Shown one piece after another: positions 27,439 to 38,469 of a DNA stretch of 64,000 nt. A model generated the notes under the pieces. It did no database searches, was not told where the DNA came from, and was given only the letters and a program-made list of their open reading frames with translations. The position numbers were made by a program, and so were the translations under genes. The stretch is from Pseudovibrio denitrificans JCM 12308 (GTDB lineage: Bacteria > Pseudomonadota > Alphaproteobacteria > Rhizobiales > Stappiaceae): assembly GCF_001310815.1 (NCBI RefSeq), contig NZ_BAZK01000001.1:186001-250000 (forward strand), in the 5' to 3' direction. Every line of letters starts with the position of its first letter. The stretch's first letter is position 1.

Positions 27439-27629
27439 ATTCAGCCCTCAACAGGTGATGTTTTGGGCGCTGTGTTTAGTTTACAAGTCTTAGAGTTCAC
27501 TATGATGAACCCTAAGAATTCGACTTAGATTTCGTATTGTTTGCAACGACTGCCCTGCGACAATCGCGCGCAATACGTAGTTTTATGTAGATCGCAAATG
27601 CTGTCTGCTTCACACTTGTGCTTTCGGGC

Positions 27630-28961
27630 ATGAAGATCACGAGGGGCGAGTTGAGTGAACTAGACGATCTGTTGGAGGCGACACCTGCGGCTCTGCCATT
27701 TGCTGAACATCCGCTTCGGCAAGCTATTCTTGCGGAAGTACATGCACGCCCATTTGTGCCGATCCACGGTGAATGGCAGATTTTACAGTATGCCTTCATG
27801 GTGGATCAGGACCAAAAGCACGCAGAGCGACAGGCGCTTTCCATGTTTACTGGTGAGCATTCTGATGAGGCTTCAGAGCATTATTTGCACCATGCCTTTG
27901 AGGGCTATTCACTGCGTTGGGAGCAACACAGCGAGTTTTCGACCTATGCTATTGAAAAGCCTCTGAAAGCAGCTCTCAGTGATGATTGGACAATCAGTTC
28001 TTCACTATTTGCAGAAGGTAAGCTCTCGCTTCCCGGCGAGCTGATTGCTGCTGTTCAGCTGACCGTAAAAACTGCTGCCTCCCCGCTCTCAGAGGACCTG
28101 TTTGAGGAGTTTGACGCTGCAAGTCTCAGTGTCTCTGAGGTGATTGAAGGGCGCGCGACGTTGGTGACTGATTTTCGGGCCAATGAGGATGGCATTGTTT
28201 CCTTTCTGCTGCTGGATCATGGGCTTTCTCCATTGGAGCTCGGAGCAACCGTGCGGCGGGTGTTGGAGTTGGAGACCTACAAGACACTTTCTCTGCTAGG
28301 GCTTTATGAAGCGCGCAAGCAGCAGGTTATCGTCAGCCGGATTGAGAGTGAGTTGGTTCAGATCACCTCGCAACTTCGCAGTTCCGGCAGCGCGAAGCCG
28401 CAATCACTGGCTCAAAACGAGGAGCTTTTGTCAGATCTTTCCTCGCTTGCTGCTGATCTAGAGGCCTCAGCCATGGAAAGTCTTTTCCGGTTTGGTGCAA
28501 CGCGAGCTTACTCTGACATTGTCAGGCGTCGTCTTGAGACACTGGGAGAGGCCAGCGTTTCCGGTTACGACATGATCGGGCGTTTCTTGAACCGCAGGCT
28601 CGCCCCTGCCATGCAGACGTGCCGGGCTATTGAAGAGCGACAAGCCAATCTGTCTCGCAAGTTGACGCGCGCAGTGGGTTTGCTACGGGCCCGGGTGGAT
28701 GTGGAACTGGAACGGCAGAACCGAGATCTGTTGAGCTCGATGGATCAACGCGCCAAGTTTCAACTGCGCTTGCAGCAGACCGTAGAAGGCCTCTCCATCG
28801 CGGCGATCTCGTATTATGTAATCAGTCTGATTGGGTATGCGCTGAAAGGTGCCAAAACGCTTGGGTCGCCGATTGATCCCACTGTCGGCATGGCTGCATC
28901 CGTGCCGTTGGTGGTTGGGGTGCTTTGGTACTTCCTCAGAAAACTCAAAGCAGCACACTGA
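27630..28961 (+). CDS. DUF3422 family membrane-anchored protein
   Basis: 443 aa from ATG 27630 (an in-frame GTG lies 12 bases earlier). The family signature HPLRQAILAEVHARPF is near residue 30. The rest is largely helical, with coiled-coil-rich stretches (residues about 205-370), then two hydrophobic segments near the C-terminus (GLSIAAISYYVISLIGYAL and MAASVPLVVGVLWYFL), so it probably sits in the inner membrane with its bulk in the cytoplasm. Function is unknown for the family; an association with stress or envelope maintenance would be guesswork. Confidence 0.85.
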   Translation: MKITRGELSELDDLLEATPAALPFAEHPLRQAILAEVHARPFVPIHGEWQILQYAFMVDQDQKHAERQALSMFTGEHSDEASEHYLHHAFEGYSLRWEQHSEFSTYAIEKPLKAALSDDWTISSSLFAEGKLSLPGELIAAVQLTVKTAASPLSEDLFEEFDAASLSVSEVIEGRATLVTDFRANEDGIVSFLLLDHGLSPLELGATVRRVLELETYKTLSLLGLYEARKQQVIVSRIESELVQITSQLRSSGSAKPQSLAQNEELLSDLSSLAADLEASAMESLFRFGATRAYSDIVRRRLETLGEASVSGYDMIGRFLNRRLAPAMQTCRAIEERQANLSRKLTRAVGLLRARVDVELERQNRDLLSSMDQRAKFQLRLQQTVEGLSIAAISYYVISLIGYALKGAKTLGSPIDPTVGMAASVPLVVGVLWYFLRKLKAAH

Positions 28962-29002
28962 AGGGACACTGATGGCGACGATGAACGCCGCCATCGGAAC
29001 TC

Positions 29003-30624
29003 TTAGAGATAAGCCGCAGAAACTAGCCGCTGCGTGTACTCTGTTTGCGGTCTGTGCAGGACATCCAGCGTTTTTCCGGCTTCCACCACGTTGCCGTGTT
29101 GCATGACCATCACGTTATGGCACAAAGCTTTAACGACCTTCAGATCATGACTGATGAAGAGATAGCTTAGCTTCAGCTTATCGCGCAGGTCTTTCAGCAG
29201 CTCGATGATTTGCGCCTGAATGGACAGATCAAGAGCAGAGGTTGGCTCATCCAGCAGGATAAATTTGGGCTTTAAAACGATGGAACGCGCAATAGCGATC
29301 CTCTGGCGCTGTCCGCCGGAGAACTCATGGGGAAAGCGATCCATGGTGCTGCGTGGCATCTGCACGGCATCCAGAGCTTCTGCGACCATGGACTGCCGCT
29401 CTTTATGGCTGCTGCCGATGCCATTGACCTTGAGGCCCTCTCCCACAATCTCGCCGACAACCATACGCGGGTTGAGCGAAGAAAACGGATCCTGAAAGAC
29501 CACTTGCAGGTCTGTTCTAAGCGGTTTCAGCTCCTTCTTGGTCAAGTTATCGATCCGGTTGCCATCAAAGGTGATGGCGCCTGCATCTGCTTTGAGAAGC
29601 TGCAGGATCGACATGCCCAGAGTGGACTTGCCTGATCCAGACTCCCCTACGATCCCAAGCGTTTCGCCTGATTTGATTTTAAGGGAGATGTCGTTGACCG
29701 CCACCAGTTCCTTGGTCTTGCGACTGAAGAAGCTGCCGTGTTTGGATTTGAACGTGACCCGCACTTTATCTGCCTGCAGCAGATCATACAGCCCCTCCTC
29801 CAGCTCATCCGGCGAGCCTGTTGGCTCACTGGCAATCAGGTGCCGGGTGTACGGGTGGGATGGCGTTTCAAAGACCTCTTTGGTCGTTCCGGTCTCCACC
29901 AGTTTCCCTGCACGCATAACGCATACACGGTCACTCACCTGACGCACTACGTTAAGGTCGTGGGTGATGAGGATGATTGCCATGTTGTGGCGTTGCTGCA
30001 GCTCTTTCATGAGCTTCAGGATTTCGGCCTGCACGGTTACGTCCAGTGCTGTGGTTGGCTCATCCGCAATCAGAAGGTCCGGTTCATTCGCCAGTGCCAT
30101 GGCGATCATAACGCGCTGGCGCTGGCCACCTGAGAGCTGGTGCGGATATTGGCTGAAGCGGATTTCCGGATCCGGGATCTTCACCTCATCCAGCATGCGG
30201 ATGGCCTCAGTTTTGGCGTCTGCTTTGGAGATTTTCCGGTGAGAGCGGATCATCTCGATGATCTGATCGCCAATGCGATAGACAGGATTGAGGCTGGTGA
30301 GTGGTTCCTGAAAAATCATGGAGATGCGATTACCGCGGATCTTTTGCAGCTCCAGCTCACTCATACTTGCCAGGTCACGGTCATCAAACTCGATGTGCGA
30401 GCCTTCCGCCAGCGTGGCGTTTTCAGCAGCATACCCATGATCGCGCGGGCAGTGACGGACTTGCCTGAGCCGGACTCGCCCACCACGGCCAGCGTCTCGC
30501 CCTTTGCTACGGAGTAGCTGGCGCCTTTCACCGCCTCCACTGTTCCCGTCACAGTTTTGAAGCTGACGGCCACGTCGCGGATGGTGAGGAGGTCTTTGTG
30601 TTGTGTTTGGTCGATACTAGGCAT
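29003..30624 (-). CDS. Fused double ATP-binding protein of a peptide-class ABC transporter, one frameshift
   Basis: About 540 aa after correction, a DppD-DppF-like tandem. First ATPase: Walker A VVGESGSGKSVTARAIMG, signature LSGGQRQRVMIAMAL, DEPTTALD. Second: GESGSGKSTLGMS, FSGGQRQRIAIARS, DEPTSALD. The frame breaks in the T-run at 30420-30423 (A-run on the coding strand): one extra A gives LLKNATLAEGSHIEFDDRDL and joins the halves. I chose ATG 30624 (MPSIDQTQ), which overlaps the end of the upstream permease. It powers the adjacent importer, probably for alpha-galactosides given the GH4 gene nearby. Confidence 0.85.
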
Positions 30625-31762
30625 TGCTGTAGGGATCCATTGCATCACGAAGGCCATCGCCAGCGGCGTTGAAGGCGAGTACGGAAATGATGATCATCGC
30701 AACTGGTGCCATCATCCATGGCGCGGCGCTGAAGGACTGGAAGTCGAGGATCTGGTTGAGCATGCTGCCCCAGGAGACCATCGGCTGTTGAATGCCCACT
30801 CCGAGGAATGACAGGAAGCTCTCCAGCAAGATGATTTCCGGCAACTGGTAGGTCGCCCAGACGATGATGTGCGAAGACGTATTCGGCACGATATGGGCGC
30901 CGATGATACGGCTGTTGGATGCGCCCACCGCTTCCGCGGCCCGTACATACTCCAGATTGCGCATGGAGAAGACTTTACCGCGCAACTCACGGCAGAGGTC
31001 CGCCCATCTCAGCAGCACAAGGATGCATGCGAACATGATGAAGATGGTGATCGGTTCAGCACGGCGTGGCAGCAAGGCGACCAAGGCCAGATAGAGCGGC
31101 AGATCTGGGAACGCTTTGACGAACTCAACCAGTCGTTGGACGACGAGATCATAAAGACCGCCGAAATAGCCTGAGCTGACGCCCATAATGATGCCGATTA
31201 CGCAAGCGGAGCCCATCACCAGCAGCGCCATGAGCAGTGTGATACGGGTGCCGTAGATCATACGGGAGTACACATCACGGCCCAGATTATCTGTGCCCAG
31301 AATGTGGAACTTGCTGCCGTCTGTTGTACCAAACAGGTGGGTGTTGAAGGTCATGCCCAGAAACTGCCAGGGCTCCCCTTCCACAAACAGAGCGACATAG
31401 GAGATCTTATCGAGATCAGGTACGAATGTGATCTCGAAGGTCTGCATGTTCATTTCTTCTTTGAAGCCGGTGACGTATGGCGTCGTTAGGCTGCCGTCTG
31501 GTGTGAAGAAATGCAGTGTTTGTGGCGGTGAGTATAAGGCCGCACGATTGGCAGTCTGCGGTCCATATGGCGCGATGAAGCCCGCAAAAATGGCCGTCAA
31601 GAATATCAACATGCAGGCGATGAAGCCGACCATGCCGTATTTGTTGCGGACGAAGCGGCGAACGACGAGGCCCCAGTATGAGATGGAAGGCCGGTCTTCT
31701 GCCAGTTGCTGTGCGTCTACACTGCCGTGTTCAATTGCATCGCTATCAATCTGGGTCATCAC
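30617..31762 (-). CDS. Peptide-class ABC transporter permease (DppC type)
   Basis: 381 aa. A hydrophilic N-terminus, one helix (YGMVGFIACMLIFLTAIFAG), then a long periplasmic insertion of about 100 residues, followed by the DppC core with GTDNLGRDVYSRMIYG and the EAA loop EYVRAAEAVGASNSRIIG. The insertion makes it longer than typical DppC (about 300 aa) and is seen in importers of larger solutes such as the YejE group. ATGA overlap with the upstream permease. Confidence 0.9.
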   Translation of the reverse strand: MMTQIDSDAIEHGSVDAQQLAEDRPSISYWGLVVRRFVRNKYGMVGFIACMLIFLTAIFAGFIAPYGPQTANRAALYSPPQTLHFFTPDGSLTTPYVTGFKEEMNMQTFEITFVPDLDKISYVALFVEGEPWQFLGMTFNTHLFGTTDGSKFHILGTDNLGRDVYSRMIYGTRITLLMALLVMGSACVIGIIMGVSSGYFGGLYDLVVQRLVEFVKAFPDLPLYLALVALLPRRAEPITIFIMFACILVLLRWADLCRELRGKVFSMRNLEYVRAAEAVGASNSRIIGAHIVPNTSSHIIVWATYQLPEIILLESFLSFLGVGIQQPMVSWGSMLNQILDFQSFSAAPWMMAPVAMIIISVLAFNAAGDGLRDAMDPYSNA

Positions 31763-32784
31763 GTGTTTCCTTCCATAGCGGCCTGACGGACACGTGGGTC
31801 AACGACAGCCAACAGCAGGTCAGCGACCAGATTTCCGACCACCATGATGGTGGCGACGAGCATGAAGATGGCAGCAACCACATACATATCGCGCTCAGCA
31901 ACTGAAGACAGGATCAGCGGACCAATGGTTGGAACGCCAAGAACGATGGCGATCTCGATTTCACCCTTAATCATGTACTCAAAGCGGCTGCCGATGTTCA
32001 TGATGACGGGGTGTAACGCATTCGGAATGGCGTGCACCATGATGATGCGGCGGCGGGACAGCCCCTTGGCGCGCGCGGTTTCAATGTATTGGGATTTCAT
32101 CACGTCCAGCAGATTCCCGCGCATCATGCGCAGTGTGTATGCCTGCCCTGCCCAGATGGAGATGAGCAAGATTGGCCAGACGTGTTTGAGGAAGTCCCAA
32201 AGCTTATCAAGGGACCAATGGTCCTGAAGAAGATACTCAGGCGACTGAAGTGCGCCGATGTAGGGTGAGTGCCAGACGAAGGCCAGATAATACAGAATAA
32301 TCAGCGAGATCACGAACTTCGGGATGACGATGCCGAGGAAGGCAACGATGGTCGAAATGGTGTCGCCAAGTTTGTACTGGTTCATGGCTGCGTAAACGCC
32401 AAGCGCACCCCCGATGAACTGGGCGAGTACCATTGCGGTGAATGCCAGAGCCAATGTGCGTGGCAGACGCAGGCCGATGACTTCCGTGACCGGTTTGGAG
32501 AAGAAGAACGAGTCTCCGAAATTGCCAGCGGTGACGATGCCAACGATCCAGCGCCAGTACTGCACAACAACCGGCTGATCCAGCCCCAGCTGTGCACGTA
32601 GAATTTCTGCTTGAGGTTCCAAAGCTGCACGGGATTGCCCGGTTTGTGCGGCGGTGGTTGACATCCACATGTCAACATAGTCGCCCGGTACGGCTTGTAT
32701 GATTGCGAAGGATACAATGGAGATCCCAATCAACAAGACCAGTGTTGCAGCTGCACGTTGCGCCAAAAAGCGTAACAGGCCCAT
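31759..32784 (-). CDS. Peptide-class ABC transporter permease (DppB type)
   Basis: 341 aa, six membrane helices. N-terminal LRFLAQRAAATLVLLIGISIV, the family motif LGLDQPVVVQYWRWI near residue 70, and the EAA loop YIETARAKGLSRRRIIMVHAI near residue 225. It is coupled by a 4-base overlap to the DppC-type gene and lies 78 bp after the binding-protein gene. Confidence 0.92.
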   Translation of the reverse strand: MGLLRFLAQRAAATLVLLIGISIVSFAIIQAVPGDYVDMWMSTTAAQTGQSRAALEPQAEILRAQLGLDQPVVVQYWRWIVGIVTAGNFGDSFFFSKPVTEVIGLRLPRTLALAFTAMVLAQFIGGALGVYAAMNQYKLGDTISTIVAFLGIVIPKFVISLIILYYLAFVWHSPYIGALQSPEYLLQDHWSLDKLWDFLKHVWPILLISIWAGQAYTLRMMRGNLLDVMKSQYIETARAKGLSRRRIIMVHAIPNALHPVIMNIGSRFEYMIKGEIEIAIVLGVPTIGPLILSSVAERDMYVVAAIFMLVATIMVVGNLVADLLLAVVDPRVRQAAMEGNT

Positions 32785-32862
32785 CTATCTAGCCCTCCCA
32801 GCTATGAGCATTTTTTGCTTATTATTACGAGGGCGGGCCAGAAGCGGCCCGCCCTTTCTGCC

Positions 32863-34889
32863 TTAGTATTCAGCGATTGTTCCTGGGAGGAGTTCTTTCA
32901 ACTGCTGATCCTTTGGTGTCCAGAGGCGCTCGCGCACCACACCGTCTTCTGCCCATTCGAACATGTTGACTGGTGTGCCTGGGTGAGCGTTCTTGATGCG
33001 CTTGTTGACGAGAAGCGCAGCAGGAGCCTGAACGGTGCCAATGGTGTAGGCATTTTCGGTCCACAGACGCTGGATTGTCTTGGCAGCTTCAGCTGCTTCA
33101 ACGGCGTCCCAGCTAGACAGGATGGTGTTGTAGGCGTCGACCATCTCAACTTCGAAGTCCATCAGATTGCGTGAGCCATCTGAGCCCGGCAGGTGCCGTG
33201 ATGGGCAGCTGTTGGCAATTGGAAGCTGATAGCAGGTCTCACGGGTCGGCAGGTTCCATTCCTTACGGCGGATCAACATATTGAAGTCGCCGCTCTTGGA
33301 AGCTGTGTCGATTACATCCACGTTGCGGATGAGGACGCGGATGCCTGCTTCTGCCAGCATCAGGATGACAGCGTCGGCCTGTTTTTTGTCCGTTACCTGC
33401 TGGCGATCGGTCATCATATCGATTTCCAGATCAGCGCCAGTACCCGGCATGTTACGGATGCCGTTGCCATCTGTGTCTTTCAGGCCCAGAGCATCCAGCA
33501 TGGCGTTGGCTTTTGCCAGATCATATGGATAGTAGACCGTGCTGTCGTAGTCGTAATACGGAGACCCGCTGGAGAAGCCGCCGGAGTACGGATACATGAA
33601 CGGACCACGAGCCACAGACTGGCCTATTGCCTGACGATCTAGCGCATGACTGACAGCGACACGGAAGTCTTTGTTTCTAAAGAACTTGCGCAGTTCTGCG
33701 TCGACTTCATCCTGAACGCCGTTGGTCTCAGAGAAGTTGAACTCCAGTCGCCAGGACAGGACGCGAGGGCCGAAGTTGGCTTTAACCGGCGCATCTGCAG
33801 AAAGGGTCTGTTTGAGCGCTTCCACGTAATTGCCCGGATTTTCCATATTAGAGAAGTCACCGGTGCCCGCTACTGCCTGTGTCGTGCGGTCTGACCATGT
33901 GGTCAGCTTGAAGTGCATTTCATTCAAGTAAGGCAGCTGATTGCCGGCTTCATCCGTTTTCCAGTAGAACGGATTGCGGCGCAGAATGACCAGTTCATCG
34001 GCTTTGTGGCGCACTGGCACCCAAGCGCCCAACACGGCAGGTGGCACCGCATCAGCTGGCATTGCGTTGCGGTATTCTTGGTAGGATGCATCTTTGTTGT
34101 ACTTCGGATGCTTTGCTTTCAGAGCGTGTGCTGGTCCAGGGCAGCCTGAATGTAAGCCAGAGACTTCAGAATTTCCGGGCCTTGCGGCTTGGTGAAGGTG
34201 AACTTGAATGTGTAAGCATCAATCACTTCAAGAGTGGTGCCATCGCCGAGACCGCCTTTTGGTAAACGGGATGCAACGTTTTCATCCAGAACGTTGTCTT
34301 CCCACCAGAAGCGGATGTCTTCTGTATCAAACGGATCACCATCTGACCATTTGACGCCTTCAACCAGATGCATGGTCAGCTCGGTCCTGTCTTCGCTCCA
34401 CTCCCAGCTTTTGGCCAGATTTGGCAGCGGACCAGACTGTTCTTCTGCCTTAACCTGCCAAAGCGGGCCGTTGCGAACCAGACATTCCTGAACGGCCATG
34501 TTAATGCCACCCCAGCCCTGATGCTGACCAGCGAGCCAATTCCAGCCTTCTGGACGACCGCCGATCACATGGCGGAATACGCCGCCGTAAACGCCGATGC
34601 CGTCGGACATTGCCATGGTTTTCATGACGAGAGGTTCTGCTGGTAAACGCTCTTCGACTGGTGGCAGCTTACCTGCTTTGACCAGATCATTCAGGAATGG
34701 TGCTTCGCTGTACCCATCCAGCTTTTTGTAGGTCCACAGATCACCGCGCGACAGCAGCTCATATTCCAATGTGGACATGGACTGCTCAACCGGCATCTTA
34801 TCGGCCAGTGCCGAACTTGCCATGACAGCGCAGAGGCTTACGCCTGCAGCTAAGCAAATTTTAGACACAAGGTTTGTTGAAGACATCAA
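32863..34889 (-). CDS. Extracellular solute-binding protein family 5 (AgpA-like), one frameshift
   Basis: About 675 aa after restoring one base, much larger than ordinary peptide-binding proteins (about 530) and like the rhizobial AgpA alpha-galactoside protein. Signal peptide MMSSTNLVSKICLAAGVSL ending at SSALA. Family-5 patches: LAKSWEWSEDRTELTMHL and VKWSDGDPFDTEDIRFWWE in the first part, then DKKQADAVILMLAEAGI later. The frame breaks around 34130-34145: one extra base in the GCTGCCCTGG stretch lets AYIQAA read on into GPAHALKAKHPKYN. GH4 and AraC neighbours favour raffinose/melibiose-type sugars over peptides; this is inference. Confidence 0.83.
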
Positions 34890-35108
34890 TTCCTCCCCCT
34901 TTTACGTTACTCCCAACACCATCATGGCCACCGGTGCAGTTCATTTTCCTCCGGCTTTCTACTCAAAAATTCCGATTTTCTTCGTAGATGCTTTTAAACT
35001 GCGTATTTCTCTATACTATACACATGGGAGAATACAGAGAGCCGAACTCTCGTATAAATATCGATTCATCAGGCTCTTTGAATATTGACGTAAGAGGAGG
35101 ATGTATAA

Positions 35109-35995
35109 TTGAGTATTAGCGACGATCTATATCGCCAATATCTGGACCAGAGCGTTATCCCCTCGACAGATAATTTCCTAATTATGCGTCATAAACCTCA
35201 TGTATTCTCCAAAAGACCGTACCACCACCATGCTTCTATTGAAGTAAACTTCCTGATCAACTGTGAAATGGACTATTCCTTCTCGGGAAGTCATGTGACG
35301 GTACATCCCGGTTACATGATTTGTTTCTGGGGGCTGCGCCGCACGGTGTTGTGGATGTCCGCGGTGATGGTGATATGGTCAACCTTTACATCTCCTTTGC
35401 ACAAATCTTGCAGTGGGGGCTGCCAACACGCATCACAGATGCGCTCATTTCCGGAGATGTGATTTGCAACAAGGCGCCCTGCCCGATTGATGCTGTTCGC
35501 TTTGGACATTGGGCTAACGAGTTCAAAAGAGATGACATCAACTGGCGCAAGCTGGTGTTGAGTGAGATCTCGTCGCGCTTTACCAGACTGGCACTAGATG
35601 GCTGGAACACGCTGCATCATGACTACCGTCAGTCGAGCACAGTGGTGGGGCGCGGGAAATCCATGCTGCATGTTGAGGAGATGTTGCGGTTCATATCCGA
35701 GAACCACACCTCCGATATTTCCGTCACCGATGTTGCTGAATTTGTTGGCTTATCGCCAAGTCATGCGATGACGCTGTTCAAGCGCATTGTGGGGCTGCCT
35801 ATCAAGGAGCATCTGACCCGCGTGCGACTTTCACATGCGCGCATGTTGCTTGCAGAGTCTGAAATGAAGATCTTGTCCATCGCCATGGACTCCGGTTTCC
35901 GTTCGCTTTCAAGCTTTTATGAGGCGTTTCAGAACCACTTCAGCACGTCGCCTGCAGCTTTTCGCAAACAGGCGCGTAACATCGGAAAAATATAG
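35109..35995 (+). CDS. AraC-family transcriptional regulator, one frameshift
   Basis: About 295 aa after correction. TTG 35109 is the start: GAGGAGG ends eight bases before it, and the nearer ATG at 35101 meets a stop after two codons. The N-terminal cupin sensor contains RPYHHHASIEVNFLI. The frame is lost in the G5 run at 35329-35333; six Gs would give MICFWGAAPHGVVD. C-terminal double helix-turn-helix: ISVTDVAEFVGLSPSHAMTL and ILSIAMDSGFRSLSSFYEAF. It is divergent from the binding-protein gene, so it likely activates the sugar-uptake operon, as AgpT does in rhizobia. Confidence 0.85.
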
Positions 35996-36023
35996 CGGGC
36001 AGTTTCCCACCCGCTCTTTGCTT

Positions 36024-36794
36024 TTAGCCAGTAACGACGACACCACCATCAATCACAAGTGCCTGACTGGTCATCATGCGGCTGGCCTTGGACGCCAAAA
36101 ACAGTGTTGCTTCAATGATATCGTCTGGCTCCAGATGTTCTTTCAGGCACTGACGGCCCAGATGCGCCTTCAGGTCTTCTGGCGTTGCCCAGAGGTCCTT
36201 CTGGCGCTGTGTGAGCACCCAACCCGGCATCAAAGCGTTGACGCGAATATTGTCTGGTCCCAGCTCTCGGGCCAGTGCGCGGGTCAGGCCGGTGATCGCT
36301 GCTTTGGAGGTCTCGTAGGCCGGATAGCCTGCGTTGCCCATCATGTAGGAGATGGAGGAGAAGTTGATGATTGATCCACCACCTGCTGCTTTCATACCAG
36401 CTGCTGCTGCCTGAGCGGTGAAGAAGTGCGGGCGCAGGTTCACGTTCATAGACGCATCCCATTGATCTTGCGTGAACTCTTCCAGATTATGGCGGGTGTC
36501 GTTTGCAGCATTGTTGACCAGCACGGTGACTGGGCCATGCGCTTCTTCAGCCTGTTTGATGGCAGCCTGCAGTGCATCTACATCGGTAACATCACACTTG
36601 ATGAACAAAGGTGCGACGCCGTGCTTTTCTTTCATCTGCTCGGCAAACTCAGAAGCATCAGAGCGCTGCACAAAAGCGACTTTGGCGCCTTGTTGCATGA
36701 AGCCGTCAGTGAGGCTTGCGCCGATCCCTGCTCCACCGCCCGTGATGAATACACTTGCGTCCTTCAGATCATGAAAGGTGACATTCCCAGACAT
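36024..36794 (-). CDS. Short-chain dehydrogenase/reductase
   Basis: 256 aa. NAD(P) motif TGGGAGIGASLTDG near residue 16, NNAANDTRHN near residue 92, catalytic Ser in NFSSISYMM, YETSKAA (YxxxK) near residue 161 and PGWVLTQRQ. It lies 119 bp downstream of the GH4 gene on the same strand and ends 28 bp from the convergent AraC gene. A sugar (galactose-type) dehydrogenase role fits the context but is unproven. Confidence 0.88.
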   Translation of the reverse strand: MSGNVTFHDLKDASVFITGGGAGIGASLTDGFMQQGAKVAFVQRSDASEFAEQMKEKHGVAPLFIKCDVTDVDALQAAIKQAEEAHGPVTVLVNNAANDTRHNLEEFTQDQWDASMNVNLRPHFFTAQAAAAGMKAAGGGSIINFSSISYMMGNAGYPAYETSKAAITGLTRALARELGPDNIRVNALMPGWVLTQRQKDLWATPEDLKAHLGRQCLKEHLEPDDIIEATLFLASKASRMMTSQALVIDGGVVVTG

Positions 36795-36913
36795 TTGTTC
36801 CCCCAGGGAGTGCTTGGCACTCTTCTTTGATATATCAGAATATACATAAGCGGCTGCCTCGTTCCAGACAACCGCTTATGTCATCGCGTTACTCTAACAA
36901 GCACAGGTTCTTT

Positions 36914-38284
36914 TTACGCAGTTTCAAGCACTTGCTTCTGCGTCCATGCTGGCAACCAGTCCTTGTGCGCTTCCAGAAGCTCGTCCACCATTGCCCAGAT
37001 CTGCTCCAGATCCAGCTCCGCTGCGGTGTGCGGATCCAGCATGGCAGCGTGATAAATATGCTCACGGTTCTCGGTCATGAGAGCTTCAACTGTAAGCTCC
37101 TGCGGGCCGATGTTCGTGCGCATTAGTGCAGCCAACTGTGGAGGCAGTTTGCCGATATGCGTTGGCTGAATGCCGTTGCGATCAACAAGGCAAGGCACTT
37201 CCACCGCGCAATCCTGAGGCAGTGAAGTGATGTAGCCTTTGTTCTGAACGTTCCCGTAGATTACGGATGGTTCGCCGGTCCAGATGGAGTTCATGATGGT
37301 GGAGGCGTACTCTTGACTGCGTTCCACTTCGATGCTCTCGGCGTTCTTGTAGTCTTCCACCTGAGACTTCCAGCGTTCGATCTGCTCTACGCAGCGAACC
37401 GGATATTCATCGAGCGGAATGGAGTATTTCTCCAGAAGATCAGGACGGTCACGCTTGATAAACCACGGAACATACTCGGAAAAATGCTCTGAGCTTTCAG
37501 TCACGAAGTGACCGAGACGGGTGAGCATTTCGTAGCGCACGACGTTCTGACAACGGGGGTTCCAAGTGGAGGGCTTTGGATAGCGACCTTCGCGGTAGCC
37601 TTCCATCAGACGTGGGTAGAGGTCTTCGAAAGTGCCGTCTTCCTTGATCTCTTCCAGATACAGATAGAACGCCATGTGATTGATACCTGCGCATCTATAG
37701 CGGATATTTGCAGGATCCAGATCAAGGTCGTGGGCCAGTTCTTTCACCGTACCCTGAACAGAGTGGCAGAGGCCTACCTGTTTGATTTGTGGGTACTTTT
37801 GCGCGATGGCCCAGGTGTTGATCGCCATCGGATTCACGTATTGCAGCATGACCGCTTCCGGACAAACCTTGAGCATATCTTCGCAGATGCTCCAGAGGTG
37901 CGGAACGGTGCGCAAGCCGCGCATGATGCCGCCGATGCCGAGGGTGTCGGCGATGGTTTGGCGCAGGCCGTGTTTCTTTGGAATTTCGAAATCGGTTACA
38001 GTGCACGGCTCGTAGCCGCCGATCTGGAAGGCAACCACAACAAAGTCAGCGGAATCAAGGGCTTCCATCTGGTTGGTGTGGGTAGAGACGGTTGCACTCA
38101 CTCCCAGTGTCGCAATCAGTTTGCGAGCAACGATTTCAGATTCACCAAGGCGCTCTTCGTTGATATCCATGAGAGCAACGTGTGCTCCAGACAGCGCCGG
38201 ACGCTGCAGGATATCGCCGATAATGTTCTTCATGAAGGTGGTCGAACCGGCACCAACAAAGGTAATTTTGGGGTTTCGGGCCAT
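36914..38284 (-). CDS. melA: Alpha-galactosidase, glycoside hydrolase family 4
   Basis: 456 aa, the MelA length. N-terminal NAD-binding motif ITFVGAGSTTFMKNIIGD; GH4 metal and catalytic region with VGLCHSVQGTVKEL near residue 170 (the Cys) and CAGINHMAF near residue 200 (the His). GH4 enzymes use NAD and a divalent metal, usually Mn, for an elimination/addition mechanism in the cytoplasm. Hydrolysis of melibiose-like alpha-galactosides is inferred from MelA-type motifs such as CAGINHMAFY. The neighbouring family-5 binding-protein importer would supply the substrate. Confidence 0.9.
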   Translation of the reverse strand: MARNPKITFVGAGSTTFMKNIIGDILQRPALSGAHVALMDINEERLGESEIVARKLIATLGVSATVSTHTNQMEALDSADFVVVAFQIGGYEPCTVTDFEIPKKHGLRQTIADTLGIGGIMRGLRTVPHLWSICEDMLKVCPEAVMLQYVNPMAINTWAIAQKYPQIKQVGLCHSVQGTVKELAHDLDLDPANIRYRCAGINHMAFYLYLEEIKEDGTFEDLYPRLMEGYREGRYPKPSTWNPRCQNVVRYEMLTRLGHFVTESSEHFSEYVPWFIKRDRPDLLEKYSIPLDEYPVRCVEQIERWKSQVEDYKNAESIEVERSQEYASTIMNSIWTGEPSVIYGNVQNKGYITSLPQDCAVEVPCLVDRNGIQPTHIGKLPPQLAALMRTNIGPQELTVEALMTENREHIYHAAMLDPHTAAELDLEQIWAMVDELLEAHKDWLPAWTQKQVLETA

Positions 38285-38469
38285 GCTTTTCTCCCATTTC
38301 CCGAAGAGCTCGCCAGCGCTTCAGGTTGCATAGTTCTTGAGGGGATAACCGGAAAGCCTTGAGACGAACGTCCTGCAGCTCACCTTTGAGCAAAACCTAT
38401 GGGTCGGCGGCGTCTATTTCTTCCCGTTTTCTATTCTAAATTTCCGGAAACCGCGGCAAATGAGGGAAG

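Noticed and set aside
27439..27629. Pho box upstream of the alkaline phosphatase
   Set aside because: No CTGTCAT-type repeats were found in the region, so phosphate control is not supported from sequence.
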